Source: Chromobotia macracanthus (lineage: Eukaryota > Chordata > Actinopteri > Cypriniformes > Botiidae). From it: a DNA stretch of 64,000 bases. The notes under the pieces are model-generated. The model did no database searches, was not told the DNA's origin, and saw only the letters and a list, made by a program, of their open reading frames with translations. The position numbers and the translations under genes were made by a program. The stretch's first letter is position 1, and each line of letters starts with the position of its first letter. This document shows, piece by piece, positions 61,332-64,000 of this stretch. The DNA is taken from contig JAZGTH010000121.1 of NCBI GenBank assembly GCA_036877525.1, forward strand, positions 885,001-949,000, read 5' to 3'.

Positions 61332-62876
61332 AACAGTAATGTTAGTAACGGAATAGAGATGATGTTGTCGTTGACAGATTTTACAAGAGAGCGAAATCGC
61401 TTGAATTTCTGCTTTTGTGGAATGCCAGGCAAATACGAAGAATGAAAGAGAAAATTTGAAAGAGTGGGATTTTTAACTTACATGAAAGCAGTTTCAGGGG
61501 AGAAGTGGGCTAGTTTTCACACTTTCTACTTTAGTGGTGAAGATTTCTCAGGGTATGTTCATTTTATAGACCGTACCTTAGTACGTCTTGGCTGTGAATC
61601 AGATATTGAACATTTGCACTGTTATTGCTTAGAATTAAGATACAGTTTATTGAGCACACAAACATAGTGGGGGATTTTGTAACACTAAATGGGGTGTTAA
61701 AAGTTGTCTAAAAGTTGTCACATTGAACCTGACATTAAAATTTTTAGCAACATATTTTGTTTTCATTTTTTCATTTTACTTATTTAGAGCTATTACAGAG
61801 ACATGTTGTTGGATTTTTAAATGGATGGATATAATTTACCAAAATGTTACTAATTCATGACAAATGTTGTGTATTTAGATTTTTTTTTGAGCAAGATGTT
61901 ACTGATCGCTGAGATACAGCCCTTGTGACAACTTTCCTGTCTGACAACTAGCCCCAGTCTCACCTATAGCTTTAGACTGCTTACATGATCAAGCATTATT
62001 TATTGTAATATTTGGATTTTTACTTGTCTGTGTCTTTTTTCCTGTTTTAGGAATGTTTAGAGCTAACTGAGATAAATTAATTCCCTACCTTATATTATTT
62101 ACATGGTGTATTGTATGTTGTAAGAACGTTTTCATTAAATAACACAAATGTTAAAAATGTTACATTGACAATTCTAGGGATGTTTAAAACATTTGGGGTA
62201 GGAATAATATAAGCGTTTGAATGAGCTCATATTCTCTCCCTAGCTAAGATTCCAGCTAGCATCTCATGGATCGTGTCTCTTCCACTGTCTCTGGGTTGAA
62301 TGTGCTGACCTTTCTGCTAAACTGTCATTGGTGCTGTTCAGGGCTGTCACTGTTCTGGAATGGAGTAGGAGTTTGCAGGAGCCATTCCTGGATATAGCTT
62401 GGTAATGAGCGATAGCTGCATTTGGCTGGGTTTACTGGCAGCCCATGTTAGATAAATAGAGATCCTGACTGCCCGACGCAAGCAAGCTCAGCCTACAAAC
62501 TGCCAATAGAGATCAGGTTGCATTATGAAATTAAAAATATGCAGACTATTATTGCCTGTATTTGAATCCAGGATGCCACAACTGTGCATGTACACCGTCT
62601 GCAACTGCATGACGACAGTGCAGCTTTTTTTAGCATGTTTATTCTGTAATATTTGCGGATTTTTTAATTGTGAAGCAGCTCATTCTCAGCACATTCTCAG
62701 TCTCCATGATTTCAGTGATAAAATACAAGGAAAAAATCTAACATTGAAATTTTAATAGATTTTCCTGTGCTCCAAAATATTGGCAATGCAAAATAAACGG
62801 GCAGTAGCCATTACTTAATATAAATCCCATTTTACTGTGATGGAAATCAGATAATGTAGTGTTTTAAGATTAGGGA
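61332..62876. other. probable intron or intergenic sequence
   Basis: No exon I can defend on either strand. A donor-like ATGTAAGTT (minus) near 61,477 and an AGGTGAGACT (minus) near 61,960 have no open frame behind them. Confidence 0.4.
62115..62205 (-). mobile_element. AGCTAACA-element fragment, copy 7
   Basis: GTTGTAAGAACGTTTTCATT and GATGTTTAAAACATTTGG match the internal part of the family in reverse orientation; the termini are gone. Confidence 0.5.
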
Positions 62877-62879
62877 TGT

Positions 62880-63150
62880 TTAAAGGCGTAGTTTGCCCTA
62901 AAATGAAAAATCTTCCATGATTTATTAGTCATTCCAAATATGTGTAATGATTTTGCTTCTGAGGAACACAGCCGAACCAAACAACAATAGCACCCTTGAA
63001 ATTCCATTGCATGGACACAAAACCAGACATTTCTCAAAATATCTTCTTTTGTGTTCCACAGAGGAAAAAAGTCACAGTTTTAGGATGACATGAGGGTGAG
63101 TAAATAAAAAAAAAAGAGTTCACTCATTTTGAGTGAACTATCCCTTTAAA
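62880..63150. mobile_element. short TIR element, 'AAAGGGATAGTTCACCC' family
   Basis: Left TTTAAAGGCGTAGTTTGCCC, right AGTGAACTATCCCTTTAAA, inverted. The interior has TTTTGTGTTCCACAGAGGAA and GACATGAGGGTGAGTAAATA, the hallmark of a very abundant fish repeat. Non-coding, 270 bp. Confidence 0.85.
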
Positions 63151-63439
63151 ATGAACTATTGATACTATACCTATAGCGTTCCTCAAAAGCCTGGGGCAGT
63201 TATGGTCCTGATACTTTAGCCTGGTTGCCGGGACTTTAATCGTGTTCATATGTGTTGTTTTTCTTGCTTACTGTTTGTGGCAGTACAGTAACTAAAGTTA
63301 ACATCCATAAAAATCACAGGCTTGCAAATCAATCTCATTCTATGTACTTTTAGCCCTTGAGCTCCACGATGATGGTGCAGCTTAGCAATTCAATACATCA
63401 ATGCAGATCTTCCTGCAAAGGAAGCCAAGCAGAGGGACA

Positions 63440-63670
63440 GTGGCATCTAAAGGAAAATCCACATGACACCTTATAGAAGACAAAAGGTCATGTGCAGAGG
63501 GCATGGCCATCTTAAACAGACAATAAAGCTTTTCTCTCTAGGTCATTTAGAGAAGCAGAGACAGGAATTAGTTGGAGGTGCATGTCAAAATGTGAACTTT
63601 TTAGTTTTGCTTCATGTGCTTTTATTTTGTAAAATATGTTGGCAATGATGCTTGAATGTATAAACTTTCC
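63440..63670. other. short unique stretch, nothing recognised
   Basis: A 61-codon open frame with no motif. I see no exon signals. Confidence 0.4.
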
Positions 63671-63704
<34 letters not shown>

Positions 63705-63863
63705 TACACACATAGATGTAATAGTTTTCATACTGAATAAACTGTATATTTTATCCCCCTACACTAACCCTACCCCTAAACCTAACCATCACAGAAACTT
63801 TTAGGTTTTTAAACAATCATTTTGTATGTTTGGTCCCTATAACATAGTGAATATCAGGACATC
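63671..63863. repeat. CT/CA microsatellite with attached 'CTACACTAACCCTACCCCTAAACC' repeat
   Basis: (CT)n then (CA)n to about 63,712, followed by TTTATCCCCCTACACTAACC CTACCCCTAAACCTAACC and GGTCCCTATAACATAGTGAA. The better-preserved counterpart of 4110-4275. Confidence 0.8.
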
Positions 63864-64000
63864 AACAGACTCACCTGCTCAGCCTGTTTGTACCTGTCTC
63901 TGTTCCCCAGGCTCCGCCTCCCTTTGCACGGAGAGCTGCTGTCCTGCTTTTCTAATTGCACTGTAGCTCACACACACCTTCCTCACCAGCATTGATTGTC

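Noticed and set aside
61464..61667. Minus-strand exon ending at the GTAAGTT-like donor near 61,477
   Set aside because: All three frames behind the donor contain stops; only a 28-nt exon would be possible.

Overview
This is vertebrate genomic DNA: genes split into short exons with GT-AG introns, AATAAA polyadenylation signals, long AT-rich non-coding stretches, CA/TA/ATCT microsatellites and many short inverted-repeat transposon relics. The repeat families (tRNA-derived SINEs, short TIR elements of the 'GGGATAGTTCACCC', 'TTAAAGCTGCAATCCGTA' and 'CACTGTAAAAAA' kinds) and the protein similarities point to a teleost fish, most probably a cyprinid. The species is an inference.

Region 1 (1-16,100): the 3' part of a transforming acidic coiled-coil gene on the + strand. 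I read it as tacc2. Seventeen coding exons (977-15,251) join in a continuous frame with every splice phase matching, giving the last 1,054 residues. They carry a 42-residue lead-in with a SDSDGAFETPE motif, a 475-residue proline/serine/lysine-rich exon with four degenerate SDP-type repeats, a linker with the YEFEYMEKIGS and LSYLEPDLAE landmarks, and the C-terminal TACC coiled coil ending KICDELIAKMGKS. The 5' exons lie upstream of the window. The product is expected to be a centrosome/spindle-microtubule adaptor. A poly(A) signal lies at 16,078.

Region 2 (17,042-19,860): a compact three-exon gene on the same strand about 1 kb past the tacc2 poly(A) signal. It encodes a 124-residue Ly6/uPAR (three-finger) protein with signal peptide, ten cysteines, CCxxxxCN ending and a hydrophobic GPI-anchor tail.

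Region 3 (19,900-57,300): about 37 kb with no gene I can support. It holds dispersed short transposons (notably at least six copies, in both orientations, of an AGCTAACA-ended element), SINE copies, microsatellites (a 315-bp TATAC/TA tract at 46,335) and some GC-richer unique blocks that could be conserved regulatory elements.

Region 4 (57,300-64,000): coding-like sequence returns. The best case is a minus-strand 3'-terminal exon (61,306-60,972) with a strong splice acceptor. Weaker coding-like blocks lie at 57,370-57,540, 59,900-60,025 and 60,220-60,645. I could not identify the gene. BTBD16, which neighbours TACC2 in mammals, is only a positional guess.
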